From Tahibacter soli (GTDB lineage: Bacteria; Pseudomonadota; Gammaproteobacteria; Xanthomonadales; Rhodanobacteraceae): DNA of 64,000 nucleotides. A program made the translations under genes and the position numbers. The notes beneath the pieces are model-generated. The model saw only the letters and a program-made list of their open reading frames with translations, did no database searches and had not been told where the DNA came from. This document shows positions 39,609 through 48,891 of the stretch, piece after piece (position 1 is the stretch's first letter; each line of letters begins with the position of its first letter). The stretch is from NCBI RefSeq assembly GCF_025717065.2, contig NZ_JAOVZO020000009.1:1-64000 (forward strand), given 5' to 3'.

Positions 39609-40793
39609 ATGCCTCTGGCCTTGTATGCATTGACCGCCGGCGCGTTCGGCATCGGCGTCACCGAGTTCGTCATCATGGGCCTACTCCTCGAAGTCGGCGC
39701 CGATTTCGGCGTGTCGATCTCGGCCGCGGGCCTGCTCATTTCCGGCTATGCGCTCGGCGTGACCGTGGGCGCGCCGGTCGTCACGGCGGCGACCGCGCGC
39801 TGGTCCCGCAAGACCGTGCTGCTCGCGCTGATGGCCGTGTTCACGCTCGGCAACGCGGCGTGTGCGCTCGCGCCGACGTACGAGGCGCTGATGGTCGCGC
39901 GTCTCGTCACGGCGCTCGCGCACGGCACGTTCTTCGGCGTCGGCTCGGTCGTCGCGACGAATCTCGTCGCGCCGGACAGGCGCGCGTCGGCGATCGCGAT
40001 CATGTTCACCGGCCTCACCGTCGCGACGATCCTCGGCGTGCCGTTCGGCACATGGCTCGGCCAGGCGCACGGCTGGCGTTCGACGTTCTGGGCGGTCGCC
40101 GCGATCGGCGTCGCCGCGTTCGCGATCATCGCGCTCGCGGTGCCGAAGGACCGCGCCGCGGCCGAGCCGCCGCGTCTCGCCGACGAGTGGCGCGCCGTGC
40201 TGCGCGCGCCGGTGCTGCTCGGTCTTGCGACCACCGTGCTCGGCTTCGCCGGCGTGTTCGCGGTGTTCACGTACATCGCGCCGCTGCTCACGCGCGTCAG
40301 CGGCTTCGCCGACAGCGCCGTGTCGCCGATCCTGCTCGTGTTCGGCGGTGGCCTGATGCTCGGCAATCTCGTCGGCGGCCGTCTCGCCGACCGCCGGCTC
40401 GTGCCGGCGATGGTCGGCAGCCTCGTCGTGCTCGCGCTCGTGCTGGTCGCGCTGACGTTCGCGCTGCCGCATCGCGTGGCCGCCGTGTTCTTCGTCGGCC
40501 TGTTCGGCGCCGCCGCGTTCGCGACGGTGCCGCCGCTGCAGATGTGGGTGCTGGAGAAAGCCTCGGGCGCGGGGCAGAACCTCGCGTCGAGCCTCAACAT
40601 CGCCGCGTTCAATCTCGGCAACGCGATCGGCGCGTGGCTCGGCGGCGTCGTGATCGACGACGGCCCGGGCCTCACGGCGCTCGGCTGGATCGCCGCCGTG
40701 CTGCCGCTGTCGGCGCTGGCGCCGATCGCATGGAGCGTCGTGCGCGAACGCCACCCCGTGCCGCGCGCGACGGCCGCGGCCTGTACCGAATAG
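39609..40793 (+). CDS. MFS transporter, DHA1 (AraJ/arabinose efflux-like)
   Basis: A 394-residue protein with 12 predicted helices. Opening helix YALTAGAFGIGVTEFVIMGL, motif-A region ISGYALGVTVGAPVVTAATA and ALAHGTFFGVGSVVATNLVA in helix 4 match the AraJ-type efflux group. The substrate is unknown. It starts beside a divergent LysR regulator and is followed after 27 bases by an SDR gene on the same strand, likely one transcript. Confidence 0.9.
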   Translation: MPLALYALTAGAFGIGVTEFVIMGLLLEVGADFGVSISAAGLLISGYALGVTVGAPVVTAATARWSRKTVLLALMAVFTLGNAACALAPTYEALMVARLVTALAHGTFFGVGSVVATNLVAPDRRASAIAIMFTGLTVATILGVPFGTWLGQAHGWRSTFWAVAAIGVAAFAIIALAVPKDRAAAEPPRLADEWRAVLRAPVLLGLATTVLGFAGVFAVFTYIAPLLTRVSGFADSAVSPILLVFGGGLMLGNLVGGRLADRRLVPAMVGSLVVLALVLVALTFALPHRVAAVFFVGLFGAAAFATVPPLQMWVLEKASGAGQNLASSLNIAAFNLGNAIGAWLGGVVIDDGPGLTALGWIAAVLPLSALAPIAWSVVRERHPVPRATAAACTE

Positions 40794-40820
40794 TCCACAC
40801 ATCAACAAGGATGCTTCGTC

Positions 40821-41888
40821 ATGAACGACAAGACCGCACCCGGCAAGACCGCCCTCGTGGTCGGCGCGCAAGGCGTGATCGGCCGCAACCTCATCGAACA
40901 CCTGGCGGCGCTGCCCGACTGGAACGTCGTCGGCCTGTCGCGCCGCGGCGCCGCCGATGCCGGCCGCGTGCGGCATATCTCGGTCGACCTGCTCGACGCG
41001 GCCGACACGCGCGCGAAGCTCGCCGCGCTCGCCGGCGTCACGCACGTGTTCTACGCGGCGTACCAGGATCGCCCGACGTGGGCCGAACTCGTCGCGCCGA
41101 ACGTCGCGATGCTCGTGAACGTGCTCGACGCGATCGAACCGGTCGCGACACGGCTCGAACACGTGAGCCTGATGCAGGGCTACAAGGTCTACGGCGCGCA
41201 TCTCGGCCCGTTCAAGACGCCGGCGCGCGAGGACGATCCGCCGCACCTGCCGCCGGAGTTCAACGTCGACCAGCAGCAGCACCTCGAAGCGCGGCAGCGC
41301 GGCAAGCGCTGGACATGGTCGGCGCTGCGCCCGTCCGTGGTTGGCGGGTTCGCGCTCGGCAATCCGATGAACCTCGCCGTGTCGATCGCGGTGTACGCGT
41401 CGATGTCGAAGGAGCTCGCCGTGCCTTTGCGCTTTCCCGGCAAGCCCGGCGCGTACGACAAGCTGCTGGAGATGACCGACGCGGGCCTGCTCGCGCGCGC
41501 GACCGTGTGGGCCGCGACCGATCCGCGCTGCGCGAACCAGGCGTTCAACATCAACAACGGCGACCTGTTCCGCTGGAACGATCTGTGGCCGAAGATCGCG
41601 CGCTGGTTCGACATCGACGCCGCGCCGCCGCTGCCGATGCCGCTCGCGACCGTGATGGCCGACAAGGAGCCGTTGTGGAACGCGATGGTCGACAAGTACG
41701 CGCTCGCGACCACGCCGTATCGCGACGTGTCGTCGTGGGGTTTCGCGGACTTCGTGTTCTCGTGGGATTACGACCTGTTCGCCGACGGCAGCAAGGCGCG
41801 GCGCTTCGGGTTTCACGAGTTCGTCGATACCGAGGCGATGTTCTTCGGCATTTTCGACACGCTGCGGAAACGGCGCGTCATTCCGTGA
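40821..41888 (+). CDS. PRISE-type SDR family reductase
   Basis: A 355-residue NAD(P)-dependent reductase. The N-terminal Rossmann motif is GAQGVIGRNL (residues 15-24); SLMQGYKVYGAHLGPFKTP near 114 carries the catalytic Lys/Tyr region, and the later WSALRPSVVGGFALGNPMN is typical of the progesterone 5-beta-reductase/iridoid synthase-like (PRISE) group. Members reduce activated alkenes such as enones. Its role here is probably detoxification with the MFS exporter upstream. ATG 40821 is preceded by AAGGATG. Confidence 0.87.
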   Translation: MNDKTAPGKTALVVGAQGVIGRNLIEHLAALPDWNVVGLSRRGAADAGRVRHISVDLLDAADTRAKLAALAGVTHVFYAAYQDRPTWAELVAPNVAMLVNVLDAIEPVATRLEHVSLMQGYKVYGAHLGPFKTPAREDDPPHLPPEFNVDQQQHLEARQRGKRWTWSALRPSVVGGFALGNPMNLAVSIAVYASMSKELAVPLRFPGKPGAYDKLLEMTDAGLLARATVWAATDPRCANQAFNINNGDLFRWNDLWPKIARWFDIDAAPPLPMPLATVMADKEPLWNAMVDKYALATTPYRDVSSWGFADFVFSWDYDLFADGSKARRFGFHEFVDTEAMFFGIFDTLRKRRVIP

Positions 41889-41891
41889 CGC

Positions 41892-42308
41892 TCATCCGGA
41901 CATGACCGACGGCGCGGGCGGCGTGTAGATCGCATAGATGAGCACGACGCCGATCGCCGTTGCGACGACGACCGCGATGACCGCCGACGCGGCGGCGGTC
42001 CGCAGCGATATGCGCCGGTTGTCGACGGTGCGCCCGAGCGTTGCGAACAGGCCCGTCAGCAGCGCGAGGTTCGCCAGCGGCAGCACGAACACCCCTGGCG
42101 CCTGGCGAATGAACTGCGCGGCGTCGGGTCCGGCCGTGCGCACCGCGTAGGTCGCCACGCTCGTGACGATCCACGCGGTGAGGGTCGCCGTGAACGCCGA
42201 CGAGTAACGCAGCGACGTGCCGGCGACGACGCGCGCCGCCAGCACGACGAGAAACGCGAGGATCGCGCTGGCGAGCGTGGCAACGAGCGCTGGGACGACG
42301 AACGGCAT
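41892..42308 (-). CDS. Small integral membrane protein, unknown
   Basis: A 138-residue protein with four predicted transmembrane helices (about 7-27, 42-62, 76-93, 104-128) and few charged residues. No family is recognised. It is convergent with the SDR gene (3 bases between stops). It could be one of the many small DUF membrane proteins; there is no evidence for transport. Confidence 0.65.
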   Translation of the reverse strand: MPFVVPALVATLASAILAFLVVLAARVVAGTSLRYSSAFTATLTAWIVTSVATYAVRTAGPDAAQFIRQAPGVFVLPLANLALLTGLFATLGRTVDNRRISLRTAAASAVIAVVVATAIGVVLIYAIYTPPAPSVMSG

Positions 42309-42379
42309 CGGCGGGCTTCCGCGTGAAGGCGAGCGTCGATTCTAGCGGCGCGACGACGCGATCGTAGCGCCGCCGGCGC

Positions 42380-43219
42380 TCAGCCCCAGACGCCGCTCGC
42401 CGCCGCGTCGCGCGCATAGTCGGCGAAGTCGCGCGGCGCTCGGCCCAGCGCGCGGCGCACGCCGTCCGCGACGTGCTCGTTGCGGCCGTCGAGCACTTCG
42501 GTGAAGAGGTACTGCAGAAATCCCACGAGTTCGGCCGGCACGCCCTGCGCCGCCGCGCCTGCCGTGAAGTCGTCCATCGCGATGCGCGTCCAGGCGATGT
42601 CGCGGCCGGTCGCGCGCGCGATGGCGTCGACGGCATCGGCGAACGTCAGCAGGCGCGGGCCGGTCAACTCGTACAGCTGCCCGATGTGGCGATCGTCGGT
42701 CAGCGCCGCGACCGCGACGTCCGCGATGTCGTCGGCGTCGACGAACGGCTCGGGCACGTCGCCTATCGGCAGCGCGAGTTCGCCGGCGCGCACGGGGTCG
42801 AGGAACACGCTCTCGCTGAAGTTCTGCATGAACCAGCCGCAGCGCACGATCGTCCAGTCGGCGCCCGACGCGCGCAGCACGTCTTCGGCACGCTGCGCCT
42901 CGTGTTCGCCGCGGCCCGACAGCAGCACGAGCCGGCGCACGCCGTGCGCGAGCGCCGCGTCGACGAACGCGGCGACCGCTTCGGGCGCGCCCGGCGCCGC
43001 GAGGTCCGGGTAGTACGAAATGTATACCGCCGACACGCCGTCGAGCGCGGCCGGCCACGTCGCCGCGTCTTCCCAGTCGAACGCGGGATCGGCCGAACGC
43101 GAGCCCGGGCGCAGCGGTCGGCCCAGCGCGCGCAGGCGGTCGGCGACGCGGCGGCCGGTCTTGCCGGAACCGCCGAGGATCAGGATCGGACGGTCGTTGC
43201 TGGCGGTATGCGAGGTCAT
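42380..43219 (-). CDS. NmrA-like NAD(P)H-binding protein
   Basis: A 279-residue Rossmann-fold protein. The nucleotide-binding motif ILILGGSGKTGRRVADRL is at residues 12-29. VRRLVLLSGRGEHEAQRAED and WTIVRCGWFMQNFSESVFL match the atypical SDR/NmrA group (quinone oxidoreductase 2-like or redox sensors), which often lack the catalytic Tyr-Lys pair. Start 43219 has GGAGAA upstream; in-frame codons further up have no ribosome site. It lies downstream of the SMR and azoreductase genes on the same strand. Confidence 0.85.
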   Translation of the reverse strand: MTSHTASNDRPILILGGSGKTGRRVADRLRALGRPLRPGSRSADPAFDWEDAATWPAALDGVSAVYISYYPDLAAPGAPEAVAAFVDAALAHGVRRLVLLSGRGEHEAQRAEDVLRASGADWTIVRCGWFMQNFSESVFLDPVRAGELALPIGDVPEPFVDADDIADVAVAALTDDRHIGQLYELTGPRLLTFADAVDAIARATGRDIAWTRIAMDDFTAGAAAQGVPAELVGFLQYLFTEVLDGRNEHVADGVRRALGRAPRDFADYARDAAASGVWG

Positions 43220-43341
43220 GGCGGTTCTCCGTGGGGGACGCGGGATTGCGTTGGCGGACATTCTCGGCACCCCGAACTGGCCGATCCATGCCAGTACGTC
43301 GACCATTTATTGCAGATCGTCCAATCCCGTCCCGGTCCGGA

Positions 43342-43671
43342 TCAACCCGACGACATTTTCAGCAGCACGATGCCGACGAGCACCAGCGCGATCGCGAAGA
43401 GCCGCAACGGCGTCAGCGCCTCGCCGAACAGCACGGCGCCGGCGAGCACCGTGCCGACCGCACCGATGCCGGTCCACACGGCGTACGCGGTGCCGACGTC
43501 GAGCACCTGCAGCGCCTTGCCGAGGAGGTAGACGAACGCCGCGAGCAGCGCGAGCGACACCGTAGTCCACAGCGGCTTCGTATAGCCCTGCGCGTATTTC
43601 ATGCTGAGCGCCCAGGCGACGTCGATCAGCCCCGACGTCGCCAGCAGCGCCCACGCGAACGAACGAGTCAT
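43342..43671 (-). CDS. SMR family transporter (SugE/Gdx-like) with Asp17
   Basis: A 109-residue protein with four transmembrane helices. TAYAVWTGIGAVGTVLAGAV is the signature of the SugE/Gdx branch of small multidrug resistance proteins, which export guanidinium or quaternary ammonium ions by proton antiport as dimers. In the first helix, GLIDVAWALSMKYAQGY aligns with GLxEVxWAxGLKYxxGF of SugE, so D17 replaces the Glu that couples proton and substrate. The codon is GAC. Asp may still function with altered pKa. It starts 11 bases after the azoreductase stop, probably the same transcript. Confidence 0.85.
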   Translation of the reverse strand: MTRSFAWALLATSGLIDVAWALSMKYAQGYTKPLWTTVSLALLAAFVYLLGKALQVLDVGTAYAVWTGIGAVGTVLAGAVLFGEALTPLRLFAIALVLVGIVLLKMSSG

Positions 43672-43682
43672 CGTGCACTCCT

Positions 43683-44312
43683 TCAGAAAGTTTTCGCGAG
43701 TTCCGCCGCGCGTGCGTGCGCGGCCGTCGTCGACGCCTCGAGCAGCGCCGGATGGCCGATCGTCGGCTGCACCGCGATCGTCGCGATGTCGTCGATGCCG
43801 ACGAAGCGCAGCCACGCTTCGACGAACGGTTTCTGGTAGTCCGGCCGCGGATTCGTCGTGCCCGGCAGGTAGTCGCCGGAGCTGGCGTAGACGACGAGCG
43901 CGCGCTTGTCGCGCAACAGGCCGCGATAGCCCGTCTCGGGCGAGAAGCTGAAGGTCAGCGTCGGCTGCGTGACGACGTCGATATAGTGCTTGAGCACGTA
44001 CGGCACGTTGAAATTCCACATCGGCACGCTGAGCACGATGCGATCGGCCGCGGCGAAGCGGGCGACGACGCGCTCGACCGCGCGCCACGCGTCGCGTTGT
44101 TCGTCGGTGTGCGGCAGCTTGGCGAGAATCGCGTATTTCGCGTCGATCACGTCGCCGTCGAAACGCGGCAGGTCTTCGCGCCACAGGTCGAGGATGTCGA
44201 TGTCGGCATCCGGATGCGCCGCGCGGTAAGCGTCGAGAAACGACTGCGCGACGGCGATCGAATGCGAACGGCGCTTGCGCGGCGAGGCTTCGACGTAGAG
44301 GAGACGGGTCAT
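43683..44312 (-). CDS. azoR: FMN-dependent NADH-azoreductase
   Basis: A 209-residue flavodoxin-like-fold protein of the AzoR family. SPRKRRSHSIAVAQSFLDAY near residue 10 is the FMN phosphate loop, and VLSVPMWNFNVPYVLKHYID near 84-103 contains the MWNF motif that contacts the flavin; FSPETGYRGLLRDKRALVV follows. It catalyses two-electron reduction of quinones and azo compounds using NADH. It is paired with the SMR transporter downstream and divergent from the LysR regulator at 44399, with 86 bases between starts, which likely controls it. Confidence 0.9.
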   Translation of the reverse strand: MTRLLYVEASPRKRRSHSIAVAQSFLDAYRAAHPDADIDILDLWREDLPRFDGDVIDAKYAILAKLPHTDEQRDAWRAVERVVARFAAADRIVLSVPMWNFNVPYVLKHYIDVVTQPTLTFSFSPETGYRGLLRDKRALVVYASSGDYLPGTTNPRPDYQKPFVEAWLRFVGIDDIATIAVQPTIGHPALLEASTTAAHARAAELAKTF

Positions 44313-44398
44313 GGCGGTCCTGCTTGCGGTGGCGTTGACGCCACGATAGGGTTGTTCATCGGCGAACACATTCCGCCGAAACGGCAAGGTTGGCTTGC

Positions 44399-45328
44399 AT
44401 GAATGAACAAGCTCTCGGCTGGGACGACTACCGCGTCGTGCTCGCGATCGGCCGCGCCGGATCGCTCAACGGCGCGGCGAAGACGCTCTCGATCAGTCAC
44501 CCGACGGTGTTCCGCCGCATCAACGCGATCGAGCGCGCGCTCGGCGTGCGGCTGTTCGACCGCGCGCGCGACGGCTACGCGCCGACGCCGGCCGGCGAAG
44601 ACGTCGTCGCCGTCGCCATCGATCTCGAAGCGCGCATCGACGCGCTCGAACGGCAGATCGCCGGCCGCGACGAGCGGCCCGCCGGCACCGTGCGCATCGC
44701 CACGACCGACACGCTGCTGGCAGGTCCGCTGCCGCCGCTCGTCGCGGCGTTCCGCGCGCGCAACCCGCAGATCGTGCTGGAATTCGCCGCCGGCAACTCG
44801 CTCGCGAACCTGTCGCGGCGCGAGGCCGACGTCGCGCTGCGGCCGAGCGGCGATCCGCCCGAGAACCTCGTCGGCCGCAAGCTCGCCCGCATCGCGTTCG
44901 CCGTGTATCGCGCGCGGTCGCAACGCCGCGCCGACCCCGAAACCGACGCCTGGGTCGTGCCCGACGACAGCCTCTCGCATCTGCGCATGGCGCGCTGGCT
45001 CGCCGAGCGCGGCCACGACCGCCGCGCGTCGCTGCGCGCGAACGGCCTCGTCGCGCTGCGCGACGCGGCGGCGCAGGGCATGGGCCTGTGCCTGCTGCCG
45101 TGCTATCTCGGCGACCTGTCGCCCGCGCTCGCGCGCGTCGGCGAGCCGATCGCCGAACTCGAGAACGAACTGTGGCTGCTGACGCACCCCGACCTGCGCC
45201 GCGTCGCACGTGTGCGCGCCGTGCTCGACGAGCTGCGCGACGCGCTCGTCGCGCGCCGGGACCTGTTCGAAGGGCGCGCCGGCGCGGCAGAATCGCGCGG
45301 TCGTTCCCGCACCGGAAAACCGCGATGA
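44399..45328 (+). CDS. LysR family regulator
   Basis: A 309-residue LysR-type regulator. N-terminal winged helix at 8-66 (VVLAIGRAGSLNGAAKTLSI, INAIERALGVRLFDRARDGY); effector domain 90-290 (VRIATTDTLLAGPLPPLVAA, GMGLCLLPCYLGDL). Start ATG 44399 with AAGG upstream; a TTG at 44390 is less likely. Divergent from azoR-SMR, so probably its regulator. Its TGA overlaps the next ATG by 4 bases, coupling it to the GNAT gene. Confidence 0.9.
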   Translation: MNEQALGWDDYRVVLAIGRAGSLNGAAKTLSISHPTVFRRINAIERALGVRLFDRARDGYAPTPAGEDVVAVAIDLEARIDALERQIAGRDERPAGTVRIATTDTLLAGPLPPLVAAFRARNPQIVLEFAAGNSLANLSRREADVALRPSGDPPENLVGRKLARIAFAVYRARSQRRADPETDAWVVPDDSLSHLRMARWLAERGHDRRASLRANGLVALRDAAAQGMGLCLLPCYLGDLSPALARVGEPIAELENELWLLTHPDLRRVARVRAVLDELRDALVARRDLFEGRAGAAESRGRSRTGKPR

Positions 45329-45849
45329 CCGTTTTGTCGACCGCCCGCCTCGACCTCGCCGAACTCACCCACGACGACGCCGAATTCATTTTTGGATTGG
45401 TGAACGAACCGTCGTGGCTCGCCAACATCGGCGATCGCGGCGTGCGCACGCTCGACGACGCGCGCGCCTATCTCACGAACGGGCCGATGGCGATGTACGC
45501 GCGGCACGGCTACGGCCTGTGGCGCGTCGCGCGCCGCGACGACGGCGCCGTGGTCGGCATCTGCGGACTGCTCAAGCGCGACACGCTGCCCGACGCCGAC
45601 ATCGGCTTTGCGTTTCTGCCGGCCTACTGGGGCGAGGGCTACGCGCGCGAAGCGGCCGAGGCGACGCTGCGCTACGGCTTCGACACGCAGCGCATGCCGC
45701 GCATCGTCGCGATCGTCTCGCCCGGCAACGCCGCGTCGATCCGCCTGCTCGAACGCCTCGGCTTCGCGTTCGAACGCGCGCTGACCGACCCGCCCTACGA
45801 CGGCAAGACGCTGTTGTACGCGAAGCAATCCGGATCGGCTTCGCCCTGA
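45325..45849 (+). CDS. GNAT family N-acetyltransferase (RimJ/RimL-like)
   Basis: A 174-residue acetyltransferase: STARLDLAELTHDDAEFIFG at the start, IGFAFLPAYWGEGYAREAAE (acetyl-CoA binding loop, YWGEGY) near 92, and NAASIRLLERLGFAFERAL near 136. This is the RimJ/RimL type that acetylates protein N termini or small amines; the target is not predictable. It overlaps the LysR stop by 4 bases. Confidence 0.9.
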   Translation: MTVLSTARLDLAELTHDDAEFIFGLVNEPSWLANIGDRGVRTLDDARAYLTNGPMAMYARHGYGLWRVARRDDGAVVGICGLLKRDTLPDADIGFAFLPAYWGEGYAREAAEATLRYGFDTQRMPRIVAIVSPGNAASIRLLERLGFAFERALTDPPYDGKTLLYAKQSGSASP

Positions 45850-45869
45850 TTGCGCGAGATACTGCGCGC

Positions 45870-46259
45870 ATGACGACGCTGACGACCGACGATTTCCGCG
45901 CGCTGCTCGCACGCCTGGCGACGCTGTGGGCCGCGCGCGACTACGCGACGCTCGTGCGGCTTTTTTCGCCGGACGTGCGCTATGCCGATCCGCTGCGCTA
46001 TCGCCTCGACGGCCGCGATGCGCTGCTTGCGTTCTTCCAGAACGACGACGGCCTGCCGCAGCGCACGCAGTGGCACGCCGCGGTGTTCGACGCGGCGACG
46101 CAGACCGGCGCGGCCGAGTACACGTACGACGGTACGCATCGCTATCACGGCGTCGCACTCGTTCGTTTGCGCGACGGTCTGATCACGCATTGGCGCGAAT
46201 ACCAGCACGTCGACGCACGCGAATGGCGCGACTACGTCGGCGCTACGTTTTTCGACTGA
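45870..46259 (+). CDS. NTF2-like/SnoaL-type protein
   Basis: A 129-residue protein of the nuclear transport factor 2-like fold: RLATLWAARDYATLVRLFSP, DVRYADPLRYRLDGRDALLA, and a C-terminal strand-strand-helix with LITHWREYQHVD. Such proteins are often small hydrolases, cyclases or ligand binders; no catalytic set is assigned. It starts 20 bases after the GNAT stop. Its end overlaps the end of the DUF817 gene by 17 bases on the opposite strand. Confidence 0.83.
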   Translation: MTTLTTDDFRALLARLATLWAARDYATLVRLFSPDVRYADPLRYRLDGRDALLAFFQNDDGLPQRTQWHAAVFDAATQTGAAEYTYDGTHRYHGVALVRLRDGLITHWREYQHVDAREWRDYVGATFFD

Positions 46260-47061
46260 GCCGCTGCGCGCGGTAGTGCTTGAGATCGGCCACGACGACG
46301 AACGTGATGCTCGCGAGCAGTATCCACGACGTGATCTTGCCGGCGTGCACGATGCGCCAGCCGCCGTGCTGGTTCGGGTACAGCCACGCGCCGAAATACG
46401 TCGCGATGTTTTCGGCGAGCCACACGAAGAAGCCGATCAGCACGAACGACAGCACGAGCGGCATCGAACAGCGCACGCGCCACGGCGTGAAGCGCACCCG
46501 CGTGCGCGCGAACAGCGCGACGAGGACGCATGCGAGCGGCCAGCGCAGATCCGGCAGCCAGTGGTGCGTGAAGAAGTTCGCGTAGATCGCGCCGGCGACG
46601 AGCGCCGACGCGCGCGCGTTCGGCGCGTGCACGAGTTCGAGATCGAGGTGCCGCCACGACTGAATCATGTAGCTCGCCACTGCGGCGTACATGAAACCCG
46701 AGTACAGCGGCACGCCGAACAGCTTCGTCCAGCCGGGCTCGGGGTAGCTCCACGAGCCGATCGCCGGATGCGTCTTGAACACTTCGAGCGCGAAGCCGAG
46801 CGCGTGGAACAAGCAGATGGTCTTGAGCTCGTCGCGCGTTTCGAGCCGTGCCGCGACGAGCACCGCCTGCAGCGCGAGCGCGGCGGCGAGAATCAGGTCG
46901 TAGCGCGGCAGCGGTCCCGGCGGCAGCCACGTCGATACGACGAGTATCGCGAAGAAGCCGCCGGCGAACAGGCAGCTCGCGGCCTGCTTGAGACCGAAGG
47001 CGAGAAACTCGGCCGCGAACGTGTGTAGCGCGCCGCCGGCGCGTGCAGTGATCGATTCCAT
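46243..47061 (-). CDS. DUF817 integral membrane protein
   Basis: A 272-residue protein with about seven transmembrane helices. HALGFALEVFKTHPAIGSWS, YPEPGWTKLFGVPLYSGFMY and WLAENIATYFGAWLYPNQHG are characteristic DUF817 signatures. No reaction is known. It lies 54 bases downstream of amtB on the same strand but a strong hairpin stands between them, so it is probably separate. The 3' end overlaps the NTF2-like gene by 17 bases. Confidence 0.88.
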   Translation of the reverse strand: MESITARAGGALHTFAAEFLAFGLKQAASCLFAGGFFAILVVSTWLPPGPLPRYDLILAAALALQAVLVAARLETRDELKTICLFHALGFALEVFKTHPAIGSWSYPEPGWTKLFGVPLYSGFMYAAVASYMIQSWRHLDLELVHAPNARASALVAGAIYANFFTHHWLPDLRWPLACVLVALFARTRVRFTPWRVRCSMPLVLSFVLIGFFVWLAENIATYFGAWLYPNQHGGWRIVHAGKITSWILLASITFVVVADLKHYRAQRLSRKT

Positions 47062-47063
47062 CG

Positions 47064-47100
47064 GCGCAGCGTGGGAGCCGTTGCCGCTCCCACGCTGCGC
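47064..47100 (-). terminator. 15-bp hairpin between amtB and DUF817
   Basis: GCGCAGCGTGGGAGC (47064-47078) pairs exactly with 47086-47100; loop of 7. It lies just after the amtB stop on the minus strand and reaches to 3 bases before the DUF817 ATG. No U tract. The GTGGGAGC/GCTCCCAC core also looks like a dispersed repeat found in related genomes. Confidence 0.6.
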
Positions 47101-47115
47101 GATTTCTGACCGGTT

Positions 47116-48525
47116 CTAGCGTTCGTAGGCGCTTTCGCCGTGCGAGGTGATGTCGAGGCCTTCGCGCTCTTCGTCCGACGGCACGCGCAGGCCGACGGTG
47201 AGATCGGCGATCTTGAACGCGATCGCCGCGACGACGCCGGACCAAAGCAGCGTGACGCCGACGCCGGTCGCCTGCACGAGCAACTGGCTGCCGATCGAAT
47301 ACGCCGGTGCCACGGCGTTCGCGACGTAGTCGTAGATGCCGACGCCGCCGAGCGCGGGCGCCGCGAACACGCCGGTCAGGAGCGCGCCGACGATGCCGCC
47401 GACGCCGTGCACGCCGAACACGTCGAGCGCGTCGTCGGCGCGCAGCAGGCGCTTCAGGCCCGTCACGCCCCACAGGCACGCGAGGCCGCCGACGAAGCCG
47501 ATCGCGAGCGCGCCGCCGAGGCCGACGAAACCCGCGGCCGGCGTGATCGCCACGAGGCCCGCCACCGCGCCGGACGCGGCGCCGAGCATCGACGGCTTGC
47601 CCTTGCCGATCCACTCGCCGAGCGTCCACGCGATGACCGCCGCGGCCGGCGCGATCACGGTGTTGACGAACGCGAGCGCCGCCGAGCCGTTCGCTTCGAG
47701 CGCCGAGCCCGCGTTGAAGCCGAACCAGCCGATCCAGAGGATCGACGCGCCGGCCATCGTCAGCGGCAGGTTGTGCGGGCGGATCGCCTCGTGGCCGTGG
47801 CCGATGCGCTTGCCGACGAGCCACGCGCCGACGAGGCCCGCGACCGCCGCGTTGATGTGCACGACGGTGCCGCCGGCGAAATCGAGCGCGCCGCGCTGGA
47901 ACAGAAAGCCCGACGCCGCGGTGGCCGCGGTACCGGCCGCCGCGTCGGTGTACGCGTCGGGGCCCGGCCAGAACCACACCATGTGCGCCATCGGCACGTA
48001 GCTGAAGGTGAACCAGATCACCGTGAACACGAGCACCGCCGAGAAGCGGATGCGCTCGGCGAACGCGCCGACGACGAGCGCGCAGGTGATCGCCGCGAAC
48101 GCGGCCTGGAACGCGAAATAGCCCAGCTCCGGCACGACCACGCCCTTGGAGAACGTGGCCGCGTTCGCCTCGGGCGTGAGGCCCTTCATCAGCAAACGAT
48201 CCCACCCGCCGAAGAACGCGTTGCCGCTCGTGAACGCGAGGCTGTAGCCGTACAGCGTCCACAGCACGACGACCACCGCGAACACGACGAAGCACTGCAT
48301 CAGCACCGACAGCATGTTCTTCGAGCGCACCAGGCCGCCGTAGAAGAGGCCCAGGCCCGGCAGCGTCATGAAGATCACGATCGCCGTCGATACGAGCAGC
48401 CAGGCGGTGTCGCCCTTGTTCGGCACCGGCGCGGGCGCGGCCTGCGCGAGCACGTCGGGTGCGAAAGCGGCGAGTGCGGCGAGGCCTGCGAGCGACGCGC
48501 GATGTGCATACGTGGAAAGTTTCAT
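47116..48525 (-). CDS. amtB: Ammonium transporter AmtB
   Basis: A 469-residue membrane channel with a signal peptide and 11 transmembrane helices. Hallmarks are GLGLFYGGLVRSKNMLSVLM in helix 1, VVHINAAVAGLVGAWLVGKR (first pore His), ILWIGWFGFNAGSAL, and DVFGVHGVGGIVGALLTGVF (second pore His, Gly-rich). It conducts ammonium across the inner membrane. The GlnK regulator is encoded 12 bases upstream, and the two are almost always paired. With the porin and glnA upstream it forms the local nitrogen-assimilation cluster. Confidence 0.95.
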   Translation of the reverse strand: MKLSTYAHRASLAGLAALAAFAPDVLAQAAPAPVPNKGDTAWLLVSTAIVIFMTLPGLGLFYGGLVRSKNMLSVLMQCFVVFAVVVVLWTLYGYSLAFTSGNAFFGGWDRLLMKGLTPEANAATFSKGVVVPELGYFAFQAAFAAITCALVVGAFAERIRFSAVLVFTVIWFTFSYVPMAHMVWFWPGPDAYTDAAAGTAATAASGFLFQRGALDFAGGTVVHINAAVAGLVGAWLVGKRIGHGHEAIRPHNLPLTMAGASILWIGWFGFNAGSALEANGSAALAFVNTVIAPAAAVIAWTLGEWIGKGKPSMLGAASGAVAGLVAITPAAGFVGLGGALAIGFVGGLACLWGVTGLKRLLRADDALDVFGVHGVGGIVGALLTGVFAAPALGGVGIYDYVANAVAPAYSIGSQLLVQATGVGVTLLWSGVVAAIAFKIADLTVGLRVPSDEEREGLDITSHGESAYER

Positions 48526-48537
48526 TGGCGTTCCCCC

Positions 48538-48891
<354 letters not shown>

